Source: Rhodanobacter ginsengisoli
GTDB lineage: Bacteria; Pseudomonadota; Gammaproteobacteria; Xanthomonadales; Rhodanobacteraceae
Direction: 5' to 3'
NCBI RefSeq assembly: GCF_042657065.1
Contig: NZ_JBHSNF010000002.1
Location: 806,001 to 870,000 of the forward strand
DNA: 64,000 bases
Shown: in pieces, positions 1 through 7,990 of the stretch
How positions within the stretch are numbered: the first letter of the stretch is position 1
Layout: each line of letters begins with the position of its first letter
Position numbers and translations under genes: made by a program
Notes under the pieces: generated by a model
Databases searched by the model: none
Seen by the model: only the letters and a program-made list of their open reading frames with translations
Told to the model about the DNA's origin: nothing

Positions 1-46
1 GCATCTAGGTGGCTTCTGGCTTTCGGATGAATATGAAACACCGGTA

Positions 47-781
47 TCATTCGGCGCGGGCGATGGCCAACACGGAAACGCCCGCAGGCAGATTGAACCT
101 GCCTAGCAGACGCCGCTCGCTGCGAAAAATGGAGAACAGTGTTCGATTGACCAAGGCGGGTGGAGTGGTCGTCCCGGACGATTTCCCGCCCCACATCATG
201 CGGTCCTTGACCCGTGCGAGGATCGCCAGCGGCAGTAGCAAGGCGTTGAAATAGGACAGTCTGTCCACCCTCAAACCCGCCTGCATCAGCACCTGCCTCA
301 GACTTTTCGATGTATAGCGCCGTGTGTGCTGGAGGAAGACATCATGCGGGCTCCACAGCCATTGGTAGGCCGGCACCGTGATCAGCATGCGCCCACCCGG
401 CGCAAGCATACGACGCAGCGCCACCAGGGTCTCGACATTCCGTTCGACATGCTCGAGTACGTCGGCCATGAATATCAGGTCGAAGGTCTCGCCCTCGTAA
501 GGCACATCGTCAGGAAAACAACCTTGGCGGATGACGAAGCGGCCCTCGGTTTTTAGCCTGGAGACTGCACATGCACCCTCGTCCATCTCGATAGCGCTGA
601 CCAAGCCATACGCCGACAGCATCATCAGATTTCCACCAGTGCCAGAACCCGCCTCGAGAATCCTGGCCGATGGCGGCAAGGCAAGACCTTCGATGATCCT
701 GCTCAGGATTTCCCTGCGTGCGGCGAACCACCAATGCCTGGATTCGGTGCTCGCCATTTCCAAATAGGCTTCCGGATTCAT
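47..781 (-). CDS. Class I SAM-dependent methyltransferase
   Basis: A 244-residue protein with a complete class I methyltransferase fold. The SAM-binding glycine loop EAGSGTGG lies near residues 43-50, followed by an acidic motif (IEMD) and the post-loop motif DLIFMADVLEHV typical of Methyltransf_11/23 members. The N-terminus, with ESRHWWFAARREI, matches methyltransferases often found in polysaccharide clusters. It is transcribed away from the GT-C gene at 973, with about 190 bases of shared upstream DNA. The sequence shows the fold clearly. The acceptor is unknown, and a sugar or lipid-linked glycan is inferred only from its neighbours. No membrane segment or signal peptide is visible. Confidence 0.8.
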   Translation of the reverse strand: MNPEAYLEMASTESRHWWFAARREILSRIIEGLALPPSARILEAGSGTGGNLMMLSAYGLVSAIEMDEGACAVSRLKTEGRFVIRQGCFPDDVPYEGETFDLIFMADVLEHVERNVETLVALRRMLAPGGRMLITVPAYQWLWSPHDVFLQHTRRYTSKSLRQVLMQAGLRVDRLSYFNALLLPLAILARVKDRMMWGGKSSGTTTPPALVNRTLFSIFRSERRLLGRFNLPAGVSVLAIARAE

Positions 782-972
782 GCTCTATCCATCATCAACA
801 AGAGGCTGCCCTCCCCAAAGCAGGCCCAAGGCAGTCATGAGTGTGCCACGAGCGCGTCCGTAGCGAGTCGAAAATGTGCTGGCTCCCCATAACTCGCCCC
901 CCCTTGGGAGCGATACCTTCGTCCATACGCGCCCATGCATACTAGATCTCCAGACGAAGCTACAGGCACATC

Positions 973-2415
973 ATGAAGTTCAACGATTCAACCGCCGGCA
1001 AGCGCTGGCGCTGGCCCTTGGCGTTGCTCGCCGTCAGCCTGCTCGCCTTGGCGTTGCGCTGGTATTACGTCAGCACGGCGCTGGTGCTGCAACCAGTTCG
1101 CGGCGATGCAACGCAGTATGTCGCCTACGCGTGGAACCTCGCCCAGCATGCCGTATTTGCCAAGGACGCCCCGGGAGCTGCGGTCATCCATCCGGACAAT
1201 TACCGCGACCCAGGCTACCCGCTGTTTCTCGCCATCTGGATGAAATGGCTGGGAGACGGGGATGCTTGGTATTCAGCCGTGCTGCTATGCCAGGCGTTTT
1301 TGGGCGCGCTGACTGTCATGTTGGCCTCCCAATTGGGCAGGTATTGGTTGCCATCGCGCTGGGCCTTCGCCGCCGGCGTTTTGATGGCTGTATGGCCACA
1401 CAGCATCACCATCACCAGCTACCTGCTCAGCGAGACCTTGTTTGGTTTCCTGTGCGTGCTCGCCGCCCTGTTGTGCGCGAGCGCATTCCGACGCGAAAGC
1501 CGGCTTTGGGCGATCTTTGCTGGTGTCGTCTTCGGGATGGCCTCGCTGACCAATGCGATGCTGCTCCCTTTCGGCGTCCTGCTGGCTATTTTTTTCGCTT
1601 GGCGAAGACTGGCTCGTCCGGGGGTCTGCATCGTGCTGGCTATCGGCTGCATACTGCTCCCCGGCGCCTGGGCCATCCGAAATGCGCAAATCGCCCCGCC
1701 AGCGGCAGAAAGCTCGTCACTGGCTCGCGCGCTGCAGAATCTTGAGCAGGGTAGCTGGCCCGACTTTCAGTTCGCGTGGCGGCAGTCTGCCGTGGGCACT
1801 CCCGCCGCACGCATCCCGGCTCAGGTCGTGCTGCGCCAGGTTGATGCGGAATATCAGCTGCTGCGCAGTGATCCGCGCCTGGGCGCAGCGGCACTGACTG
1901 GACGCTTTGCTCAACACCCTCTGCGTTACGCAAGGTGGTATCTGATCGAGAAGCCGTATCTTTTGTGGGGTTGGAACATCGAGATCGGACAGGGCGACAT
2001 TTATGTCTACCCGACTGCGAACTCGCCCTTCCAGACCCGGCCCGCGTGGATCGCATTGGCAGCACTTTGCCACGCACTCAACCTGCCATTGATGTTGCTT
2101 GGCTTTGCCAGTGCATTCCTCGCATGGCCCGCTCGGCGACCATTCGCCAGCCTGGAGAAGCCATACAGCCGCGCCAGCTTCATAACTGTCTTGGCCCTGG
2201 CAGCCTTCGTGACGGCGGTCTATACGAGCCTGCAGTCGGAACCGCGCTATTCCATTCCGTTTCGGTCGTTCGAGATACTGCTGGCTATCACGCCGCTTTG
2301 GGCGGTTGCCCGCTGGTGGCAGAACAACAGACGCTTAAGCCCGCGGGCCAGTCGGCAGCCCTCACAAGTCAACCATGCCGACCCGCCCTCCTCTAGCTCG
2401 ACGCCAGAAAGGTGA
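973..2415 (+). CDS. GT-C family (GT39/ArnT-like) membrane glycosyltransferase
   Basis: A 480-residue polytopic membrane protein with about ten hydrophobic segments. An acidic motif follows the first membrane span (RGDATQY, near residue 45), and a RDPGYP stretch sits in the first periplasmic loop, as in PMT_2/ArnT-like lipid-phosphate-sugar-dependent glycosyltransferases. Such enzymes move a sugar from undecaprenyl- or dolichyl-phosphate on the outer face of the inner membrane. The gene lies just upstream of the first pilin, so an envelope glycan or pilin substrate is possible but not shown. The start at 973 is the first good in-frame ATG, with a weak ribosome site. The C-terminal tail is Ser/Pro-rich and probably cytoplasmic or disordered. 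Confidence 0.75.
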   Translation: MKFNDSTAGKRWRWPLALLAVSLLALALRWYYVSTALVLQPVRGDATQYVAYAWNLAQHAVFAKDAPGAAVIHPDNYRDPGYPLFLAIWMKWLGDGDAWYSAVLLCQAFLGALTVMLASQLGRYWLPSRWAFAAGVLMAVWPHSITITSYLLSETLFGFLCVLAALLCASAFRRESRLWAIFAGVVFGMASLTNAMLLPFGVLLAIFFAWRRLARPGVCIVLAIGCILLPGAWAIRNAQIAPPAAESSSLARALQNLEQGSWPDFQFAWRQSAVGTPAARIPAQVVLRQVDAEYQLLRSDPRLGAAALTGRFAQHPLRYARWYLIEKPYLLWGWNIEIGQGDIYVYPTANSPFQTRPAWIALAALCHALNLPLMLLGFASAFLAWPARRPFASLEKPYSRASFITVLALAAFVTAVYTSLQSEPRYSIPFRSFEILLAITPLWAVARWWQNNRRLSPRASRQPSQVNHADPPSSSSTPER

Positions 2416-2440
2416 TGCAGCCCACACTCGTACCTGCCGC

Positions 2441-2456
2441 TTGGTACAAAACGTGC
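2441..2456 (+). promoter_or_regulatory. Sigma-54-like promoter of the first pilin
   Basis: TTGGTACAAAACGTGC has GG at 2443-2444 and GC at 2455-2456, exactly ten bases apart, as required for RpoN -24/-12 elements. A start near 2468 would leave a leader of about 21 bases containing the GGGGAG ribosome site and the pilin ATG at 2489. Pilin genes of pseudomonads and xanthomonads are commonly RpoN/PilR dependent, which supports the call. The match is TGGTAC rather than the consensus TGGCAC. Confidence 0.5.
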
Positions 2457-2488
2457 GGGCATTTGGTTCACTTACAGGGGAGTCGACC

Positions 2489-2932
2489 ATGTTGCGTCAG
2501 TGCATTTCTTTGGGGTTTGCCTTGATCGAACTGATGATCGTAGTTGCGATAATCGCGATTCTTGCCGCCATCGCGATTCCGGCATACCAGGACTATGTTG
2601 TGCGCGCCCAAGTTACCGAAGGCCTGACCCTGGCTGGCGGTGCGAAGGACGCGGTCCTGGACTTTGTCTCGAACACCGGGCGCTTTCCACCCAACAACCA
2701 GTCCGCCGGCCTCGCCGCCAACACGTCGATAACTGGTAGCTACGCTTCCCGCGTCGATGTCACAAACGGCAAAATCCAAGTATGGTTCCAAGAACCGAAG
2801 GCCAACAGCCACATCAACAACAGCAGCAAATATCTGGTGCTGTCTCCCATCAATCTGACCGGCAGCATCGTCTGGACCTGCACACCCAGCACGCTGGAAA
2901 GCCAGTACTTGCCCTCGTCCTGTCGCAACTGA
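2489..2932 (+). CDS. Type IV pilin (first of two tandem pilins)
   Basis: I place the start at the ATG at 2489, behind GGGGAG, giving 147 residues; an upstream in-frame ATG at 2375 lies inside the preceding gene. The short leader MLRQCISLG is followed by FALIELMIVVAIIAILA, a class IVa prepilin signal cleaved after Gly9 by PilD. The mature +5 glutamate is present, while the usual +2 Thr is Ala. Cys131 and Cys145 form the C-terminal disulfide loop. It shares the N-terminal helix and the PSSCR end with the pilin at 3278, but the middle differs, so it is a diverged paralogue rather than a recent copy. It may be an alternative major pilin. The extra cysteine in the leader is unusual. Confidence 0.88.
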   Translation: MLRQCISLGFALIELMIVVAIIAILAAIAIPAYQDYVVRAQVTEGLTLAGGAKDAVLDFVSNTGRFPPNNQSAGLAANTSITGSYASRVDVTNGKIQVWFQEPKANSHINNSSKYLVLSPINLTGSIVWTCTPSTLESQYLPSSCRN

Positions 2933-2947
2933 GCGCCGCGGACTTTC

Positions 2948-2971
2948 CTTGTGTTGGCACAGGCACACAAG
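2948..2971 (+). terminator. Weak hairpin after the first pilin
   Basis: CTTGTGT (2948-2954) and ACACAAG (2965-2971) form a perfect 7-bp stem around a 10-base loop, 15 bases after the first pilin stop. No run of T follows, so it is at most a weak terminator or an mRNA-stabilising hairpin that would limit read-through into the next pilin. Confidence 0.3.
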
Positions 2972-3001
2972 TTGACAAAAATCGTCACTATCTGCCCGGT
3001 C

Positions 3002-3058
3002 GCGACAGGTACCACCCTGCTAACGGGTTCACATTTCAGTCGTCGGAGGACCTGTCGC
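3002..3058 (+). promoter_or_regulatory. Candidate PilR-type enhancer region
   Basis: GCGACAGG (3002-3009) and CCTGTCGC (3051-3058) are perfect inverse copies of each other, about 80-135 bases upstream of the sigma-54 element at 3138. PilR of Pseudomonas binds upstream repeats containing C/G-TGTC, and RpoN promoters need an enhancer at about this distance. The repeats are visible in the sequence, but their function as PilR sites is inferred. Apart from this pair, the hairpin and the promoter, I see nothing gene-like in 2933-3277. Confidence 0.35.
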
Positions 3059-3137
3059 CACAGCGCTTGCAGCCTATCGTGACGGAGGGCACAATCCCAA
3101 TGCCTGCGGTTGTGCGGGAATACACCCGCGGCACTTG

Positions 3138-3153
3138 TGGCACATAATCTGCT
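3138..3153 (+). promoter_or_regulatory. Sigma-54 promoter of pilA
   Basis: TGGCACATAATCTGCT carries the RpoN -24 hexamer TGGCAC and -12 TGCT, with GG (3139-3140) and GC (3151-3152) exactly ten bases apart. Transcription would begin near 3163, leaving a leader of about 115 bases before the pilA ATG at 3278. The leader holds a perfect 12-bp palindrome at 3249-3260. PilS/PilR control is the expected regulation for a major pilin. No pilS or pilR lies in the window. Confidence 0.7.
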
Positions 3154-3277
3154 TCATTTGCCGCGAGCTTCCTGGTCGTTCCTGACCGAGAGTATGGGGT
3201 CCGATCCCGCCTAGGGGGATAGGGACTGGGGCTCAGGGGGCATCACACGGTTAGCTAACCAAAACAGAGGAACCACC

Positions 3278-3712
3278 ATGAAGAACATGCAAAAGGGCTT
3301 TACCCTGATCGAACTGATGATCGTGGTTGCGATTATCGCGATCCTCGCCGCCATCGCCATCCCGGCCTATCAGGATTACCTGGTTCGTTCGCAGGTGTCC
3401 GAAGGCGCCACACTCAGCGACGGCGCCAAGACCGCGGTCGCCGAGTACTACGCGAACCACGGCAACTTCCCGCCGAACAACGCCTCGGCCGGCCTGCCTA
3501 CCGCCGCCGCATCCATTTCGGGCAAGTACGTCAAAGATGTGACCATCACGGCCGGCATCATCACCGCCAACTTCGGCAACCAGTCCAGCAGCAAGATTGC
3601 CAGCAAGGCGTTTGTGCTGTCGGCGGTGGACAACGGCGGCAGCATCAACTGGACCTGCGCCACCAAGTCCACGGTCGACCAGAAATATCTGCCCAGCTCC
3701 TGCCGCAAGTGA
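3278..3712 (+). CDS. pilA: Type IV major pilin PilA
   Basis: A 144-residue class IVa prepilin. The seven-residue leader MKNMQKG is followed by FTLIELMIVVAIIAILAA, the canonical PilD cleavage and N-methylation signal with Glu at mature position 5. Cys127 and Cys142 bound the C-terminal D-region. The domain between them is Ser/Thr/Asn/Gly-rich and could accept O-glycans, but no site can be assigned. An AGAGGAA ribosome site sits just upstream. A strong promoter-like element and a strong terminator make this a self-contained highly expressed unit, so this copy rather than the one at 2489 is probably the main structural subunit. Confidence 0.95.
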   Translation: MKNMQKGFTLIELMIVVAIIAILAAIAIPAYQDYLVRSQVSEGATLSDGAKTAVAEYYANHGNFPPNNASAGLPTAAASISGKYVKDVTITAGIITANFGNQSSSKIASKAFVLSAVDNGGSINWTCATKSTVDQKYLPSSCRK

Positions 3713-3743
3713 TCTGCTGACATCAGCAGTAAAGATCTACCTG

Positions 3744-3773
3744 GAAGGGCCGCCATGCGCGGCCCTTCTTCTT
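3744..3773 (+). terminator. Rho-independent terminator of pilA
   Basis: GAAGGGCCGC (3744-3753) pairs perfectly with GCGGCCCTTC (3759-3768) around a five-base loop, followed by TTCTTT. It begins about 30 bases after the pilA stop. The in-frame ATG at 3755 lies in its loop, which argues against that ATG as the start of the next gene. Confidence 0.85.
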
Positions 3774-3793
3774 TCGGCCTCGCGTTGGGCATC

Positions 3794-5809
3794 ATGCATT
3801 ACCGCATCCGCATTCCAATGGCTCTCGCCCTTTTGCTGTCGGCGCTGCTGCTCGCACTGATCGTCTACTGGCCGGGCCTGCAGGGAAGCTTTCTGTTTGA
3901 CGACTTTGGCAGTCTGCCGGCCCTGGGCAACAGCGGGCCGATCGATCACTGGGATGTATTCTGGCGCTACATCACGTCGGGCAAGGCGGATCCCACGGGC
4001 AGACCACTGACCCTGCTGACCTTTCTGCTCGACGCGCACAACTGGCCGGCCGATCCCTATCCGTTCAAGCGCACCAACCTGCTGCTTCACTTGGCCAATG
4101 GAAGCCTGCTCTATCTGCTGCTGGCCGCGCTCGGCCAGCGGTTGGGGCACGACTTGCGGCGCGCACGACTTGCCGCCGCGCTAGGCAGCACGTTATGGCT
4201 GCTGCACCCGCTGCTGGTCTCGACCACGTTGTATATCGTCCAGCGGGAAGCGATGCTGCCAGCGACCTGCGGCATGGCCGGACTGCTGCTGTGGTTGCAC
4301 GGTCGTCAGCGGCTGGAGGACAACCGGCGGGGTGCGGGCCTGGTCTGGTGTGCGCTGGGCTTGGGTAGCTTTACCTTGCTCGGGGTACTGGCCAAGGCCA
4401 ATGGAGCGCTGTTGCCGCTTTACGCGTTGCTGATCGAGGTGATCGTGCTGGCGCCGCGCTGGCCGCTGCCGGCCCGGGCGGGCCGAGCCTATCGTCTTTT
4501 CCTGCTGCTATTCACCATCGTCCCCGCCGCCGCCTTCCTTGGCTATCTCGGCTGGACCGCAATCCACGGCATGCTGGTTGGCGGCACCCCGGGAATACGC
4601 CCATGGAGCTACGCCCAAAGGCTGTTGACCGAGCCGCGCGTGCTGCTGGACTACCTGCGCCTGCTGTGGCTGCCGCGACCGTTTTCCAGCGGGCTGTTCA
4701 ACGACCAGTACGTGGCCTCGACCTCGTGGCTGCATCCAGCCACGACGCTCCCCGCGATGCTCGCGGTGTTCGTGCTGATCGCGGGCGCCTGGTGGCAACG
4801 CCGGCGATACCCGGCGCTGGCGCTGGCGATATTGTTCTATTTCGCGGGCCAGTTGCTGGAATCCACCTCGATTCCACTGGAACTGTATTTCGAGCATCGC
4901 AACTATTTGCCGGCGATGCTGATGTTCTGGCCGTTGGGCCTGTGGCTAGCCGATACGCGGAGCCTGCTGGTGCTCAAACGCGCGCTGATGCTGGCGCTAC
5001 CGCTGGCACTGGCCTGGATGACCCATACCCGCGCCGAGCTATGGGGCAACCCGCAGGCGCAGGCTTTGATCTGGGCCCGTATCAATCCCGATTCACCACG
5101 CGCCCAAGCCAACGCAGCCGATGTCGAGATGCGTACAGGACATCCGCAGGATGCCATTCGTCGCTTGCAGCAACTGCTTGCGAAACAACCCGATCAGGCC
5201 CAGCTCGTATTCAATCTGATCGATGCGCGCTGCATGACCGGCGGCATCGACTCTGGGGACATCACTGTGGCTCGCAAGGCCATGCTTGGCACGGCCAACA
5301 CCGGATCGCTCCTGATTCAATGGAGCGAGCGCAGCCTGCCGCTGGCCATCTCGCTGCGCTGTCCCGGATGGAGCCCCGCGGTCCTGCTGAGCCTGATCGA
5401 TGCGGGCCTCCAAAATCCGCGACTGACCGCGGCCGGCCCAAGGCAGGACCTGATCTACCTGCGGGGCCGCATCGCCCTCGCGCAACACCAGCCGGATCGA
5501 GCACTGGCCAATTTCGTCCACGCGCTCGATCTTCAGGTGCGTCCGGGCATGGCCCTGCAGGCAGCAGCCTTGCTTGGCGCCCACGAGTATCCGAAACAAG
5601 GCCTCAGTCTGCTCGACCACTATGAGCAGGTTCGTGATCAGACCATGGCTCCAAATATCGGCATGCCGATGGTCCACGCATGGGTGCTTGCCCGGCAGGA
5701 TTTCTGGCCGCGCGAGGTGGACCGCTTGAGACATCAGCTTACGCTCGACGCGCGCGCCAGCAGCAACAATACTGCCGTACCTGTACCGCTCCAGAGCACA
5801 ACACCCTGA
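3794..5809 (+). CDS. TMTC/GT-C-like membrane protein with TPR tail (first paralogue)
   Basis: I start at the ATG at 3794 (671 residues), because the upstream in-frame ATG at 3755 lies inside the pilA terminator hairpin. The N-terminal two thirds is a polytopic membrane domain beginning YWPGLQGSFLFDDF. The acidic FDD motif after the first span is where GT-C glycosyltransferases hold their catalytic Asp. A conserved EHRNYLPA motif lies near residue 366. The last 230 residues are soluble and TPR-like. Eukaryotic TMTC O-mannosyltransferases share this membrane-plus-TPR plan. Its place right behind pilA suggests pilin glycosylation, but that is inference. The next gene is a paralogue and starts inside this gene's stop codon. 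Confidence 0.65.
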   Translation: MHYRIRIPMALALLLSALLLALIVYWPGLQGSFLFDDFGSLPALGNSGPIDHWDVFWRYITSGKADPTGRPLTLLTFLLDAHNWPADPYPFKRTNLLLHLANGSLLYLLLAALGQRLGHDLRRARLAAALGSTLWLLHPLLVSTTLYIVQREAMLPATCGMAGLLLWLHGRQRLEDNRRGAGLVWCALGLGSFTLLGVLAKANGALLPLYALLIEVIVLAPRWPLPARAGRAYRLFLLLFTIVPAAAFLGYLGWTAIHGMLVGGTPGIRPWSYAQRLLTEPRVLLDYLRLLWLPRPFSSGLFNDQYVASTSWLHPATTLPAMLAVFVLIAGAWWQRRRYPALALAILFYFAGQLLESTSIPLELYFEHRNYLPAMLMFWPLGLWLADTRSLLVLKRALMLALPLALAWMTHTRAELWGNPQAQALIWARINPDSPRAQANAADVEMRTGHPQDAIRRLQQLLAKQPDQAQLVFNLIDARCMTGGIDSGDITVARKAMLGTANTGSLLIQWSERSLPLAISLRCPGWSPAVLLSLIDAGLQNPRLTAAGPRQDLIYLRGRIALAQHQPDRALANFVHALDLQVRPGMALQAAALLGAHEYPKQGLSLLDHYEQVRDQTMAPNIGMPMVHAWVLARQDFWPREVDRLRHQLTLDARASSNNTAVPVPLQSTTP

Positions 5810-7911
5810 TGCATCCAACACCCTCTCGCCCATCCTGGCATCGGTGGATCTTGCTGGCGGCCTTCGCCGTCACGACAACCGTCTACTGGCCCGGCCTGTC
5901 AGGTGGCTTCGTATTCGACGACTTTCCCAACATTGTCGACAACCACGGCGTGCAGCCGCATGACGCCAGCCTGTCGTCACTGGTAAACGCCGCGCTGTCC
6001 TCGCCATCGAGCGAATTCAAGCGGCCGCTGGCGTCGCTGAGCTTCGCCGCCAACTACCTCGCTAGCGGGCTCGATCCGTACTGGATGAAACTGACCAACC
6101 TGGTCATCCACCTGCTCAACGGCTTGCTGGTGTTCCTGTTGACACGGGCATTGCTGCGTTCCTCGCCGGTCCCACGTTGGCCTGCTTCATTGGTAGGAGC
6201 GCACCCTGTCTACAAGAAGGGACTTCCTCCGGTCGTGCGCGACGCTCTTTTGCCAGATCACGTAGAGCCATTGCGCACAGGGTGCGCTCCTACGATCGGA
6301 GGGAGCATCCCTGAGACGCGGAGCCGCATCGGCGTCATCGCGGCCCTGGTCGCCGCCGGCTGGATGCTGCTGCCGATCAACCTCACCGGCGTGCTGTATG
6401 TCGTGCAGCGGATGGAGAGCATGGCCAACCTGTTCGTGCTGCTTGGCCTGATCGGCTATGTTGCCGGGCGCCGCCGCATGCTGGAGTGGGATTGCCCTTC
6501 AACCAGCAGCCGGGGCTTCATCCTCTGTCTTGCCAGCATCACCATCCCGGCAGCCGTCGGCATCCTGGCCAAGGAAACAGCGGTGATGTTGCCGCTGTAT
6601 GCGCTGCTGATCGAGTGGATTGTGTTCGACTTTCAATCCCGGCGGAACGCTGCCCTGGAGCCAGGACCGAATGCGTTACCGCCTCCGCCGCGCGATCGTC
6701 GCGTAATCGGCCTGTTTCTGCTGGTGCTGGTGCTACCCATGATCGCGGGGCTGGCATGGTTGCTGCCGGGCATATTGAATTCAGGGGCATGGGCCAGCCG
6801 TGATTTCACCTTGACCACGCGCCTGCTCAGCGAGGCACGCATCGTAGTCGACTACATCGGGTGGACGCTGCTGCCGACCCCGGGTGCGCTCTCGTTCTAT
6901 CACGACGATTTCCATATCTCGCAGGGGCTGCTGACGCCGTGGAGCACCCTGGTCAGCATCGTGTTCCTCGCCGCGTTGATCGTGCTGATGTTCTGGCTGC
7001 GCCGACGCCAGCCGCTGGCCGCACTCGGCATCGCGCTGTTCCTCGGCTGCCAGCTGCTTACCGGCACCATCCTGCCGCTGGAGCTGATTTACGAACACCG
7101 CAACTACTTCGCCAGTTTCGGCTTGCTGCTGGCCGTCGCACCCATGCTCGCCGCGCCCCGCACCGCGCCCTTCGCGCTGCCCCGTCATGTGCTGCTCGGC
7201 GGACTGATGGTGTGCTGGACGGCGCTCACCGCTTTTACGGCCTACGCATGGAGCAATCCGCTGCGGCTTGCCGAGGATCTTGCCAGCCGCGCGCCGCGAT
7301 CGCCGCGCGCACAGTACGAACTGGGCCGCACCTACATCATCTATTCCCGCTACGACCCGGCTTCCCCATTCACGAAACTGGTTTATGCGCCGCTGGAAAG
7401 AGCTGCCGCGCTGCCGGATTCTTCGATCTTGCCCGAACAGGCGCTGATCTTCATGAATGCGCGCATGCACTTGCCGATCAAGGATGCGTGGTGGATCAGC
7501 ATGATCGCCAAACTGAAGGCACACAAACCCGGCGTGCAAGACGAAAGCTCCCTGGCGGCGCTGACGCAGTGCGTACGGGAGCAGCGCTGCGACCTGCCCC
7601 AGGCTCCCATGACGGCAGCGTTCCTGGCGGCGCTGGCACATCCGGGTTCCAGCCCGCGCCTGCTCGCCACGTATGGCGACTACGCCTGGAACGTACTGGA
7701 CGACCATGCGCTTGGTGAGCGCATGATCCAGGACGCCGTCAACGGCAGCCCGAATGAGCCTGCGTACCAGATTACCCTGATTCGCATGCTGGCGGCGCAA
7801 GGCCGAAGGGCCGAAGCCGAACACGCACTACAGCAGCTCGCTGCCTTGAACATCGGCGGCAGGCTGGATCATGACCTGTCTACCCTGCATACCCTGCCGG
7901 GTCTCAAATAA
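5809..7911 (+). CDS. TMTC/GT-C-like membrane protein with TPR tail (second paralogue, REPIN inserted)
   Basis: The start is the ATG at 5809, overlapping the previous stop (TGATG), giving 700 residues and translational coupling. It repeats the layout of its neighbour: YWPGLSGGFVFDDF near the N-terminus, a multi-span membrane domain, the EHRNYFA motif and a C-terminal TPR-like tail. Around residues 129-162 it contains about 34 residues with no counterpart in the paralogue, encoded by a REP pair of 101 bases (6193-6293). The frame stays open, so the gene is probably expressed with an added loop, though function may be affected. The role is inferred as glycan transfer at the inner membrane. Confidence 0.65.
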   Translation: MHPTPSRPSWHRWILLAAFAVTTTVYWPGLSGGFVFDDFPNIVDNHGVQPHDASLSSLVNAALSSPSSEFKRPLASLSFAANYLASGLDPYWMKLTNLVIHLLNGLLVFLLTRALLRSSPVPRWPASLVGAHPVYKKGLPPVVRDALLPDHVEPLRTGCAPTIGGSIPETRSRIGVIAALVAAGWMLLPINLTGVLYVVQRMESMANLFVLLGLIGYVAGRRRMLEWDCPSTSSRGFILCLASITIPAAVGILAKETAVMLPLYALLIEWIVFDFQSRRNAALEPGPNALPPPPRDRRVIGLFLLVLVLPMIAGLAWLLPGILNSGAWASRDFTLTTRLLSEARIVVDYIGWTLLPTPGALSFYHDDFHISQGLLTPWSTLVSIVFLAALIVLMFWLRRRQPLAALGIALFLGCQLLTGTILPLELIYEHRNYFASFGLLLAVAPMLAAPRTAPFALPRHVLLGGLMVCWTALTAFTAYAWSNPLRLAEDLASRAPRSPRAQYELGRTYIIYSRYDPASPFTKLVYAPLERAAALPDSSILPEQALIFMNARMHLPIKDAWWISMIAKLKAHKPGVQDESSLAALTQCVREQRCDLPQAPMTAAFLAALAHPGSSPRLLATYGDYAWNVLDDHALGERMIQDAVNGSPNEPAYQITLIRMLAAQGRRAEAEHALQQLAALNIGGRLDHDLSTLHTLPGLK
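6193..6293. repeat. REPIN (inverted REP pair) inside a coding sequence
   Basis: GTAGGAGCGCACCCTGT (6193-6209) and its perfect reverse complement (6277-6293) flank a 67-base spacer. The GTAG head followed by a GC-rich palindrome is the signature of REP elements moved by RAYT transposases, which are common in Xanthomonadales and pseudomonads. The right copy also folds alone, GCGCA with TGCGC. It lies in the frame of the second TMTC-like gene and adds no stop. REP elements are normally intergenic. Confidence 0.8.
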
Positions 7912-7990
7912 CCGGCACGGACACCAAGGCAGTGCAGGGATTTCATTCCCGCGCCAACCCTTTATCCTTGGTCTCTAATCGTCAGGTCAT

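Noticed and set aside
3755..3793. Earlier in-frame ATG for the first TMTC-like gene
   Set aside because: It lies in the loop of the pilA terminator and adds no conserved residues, so the ATG at 3794 is preferred.
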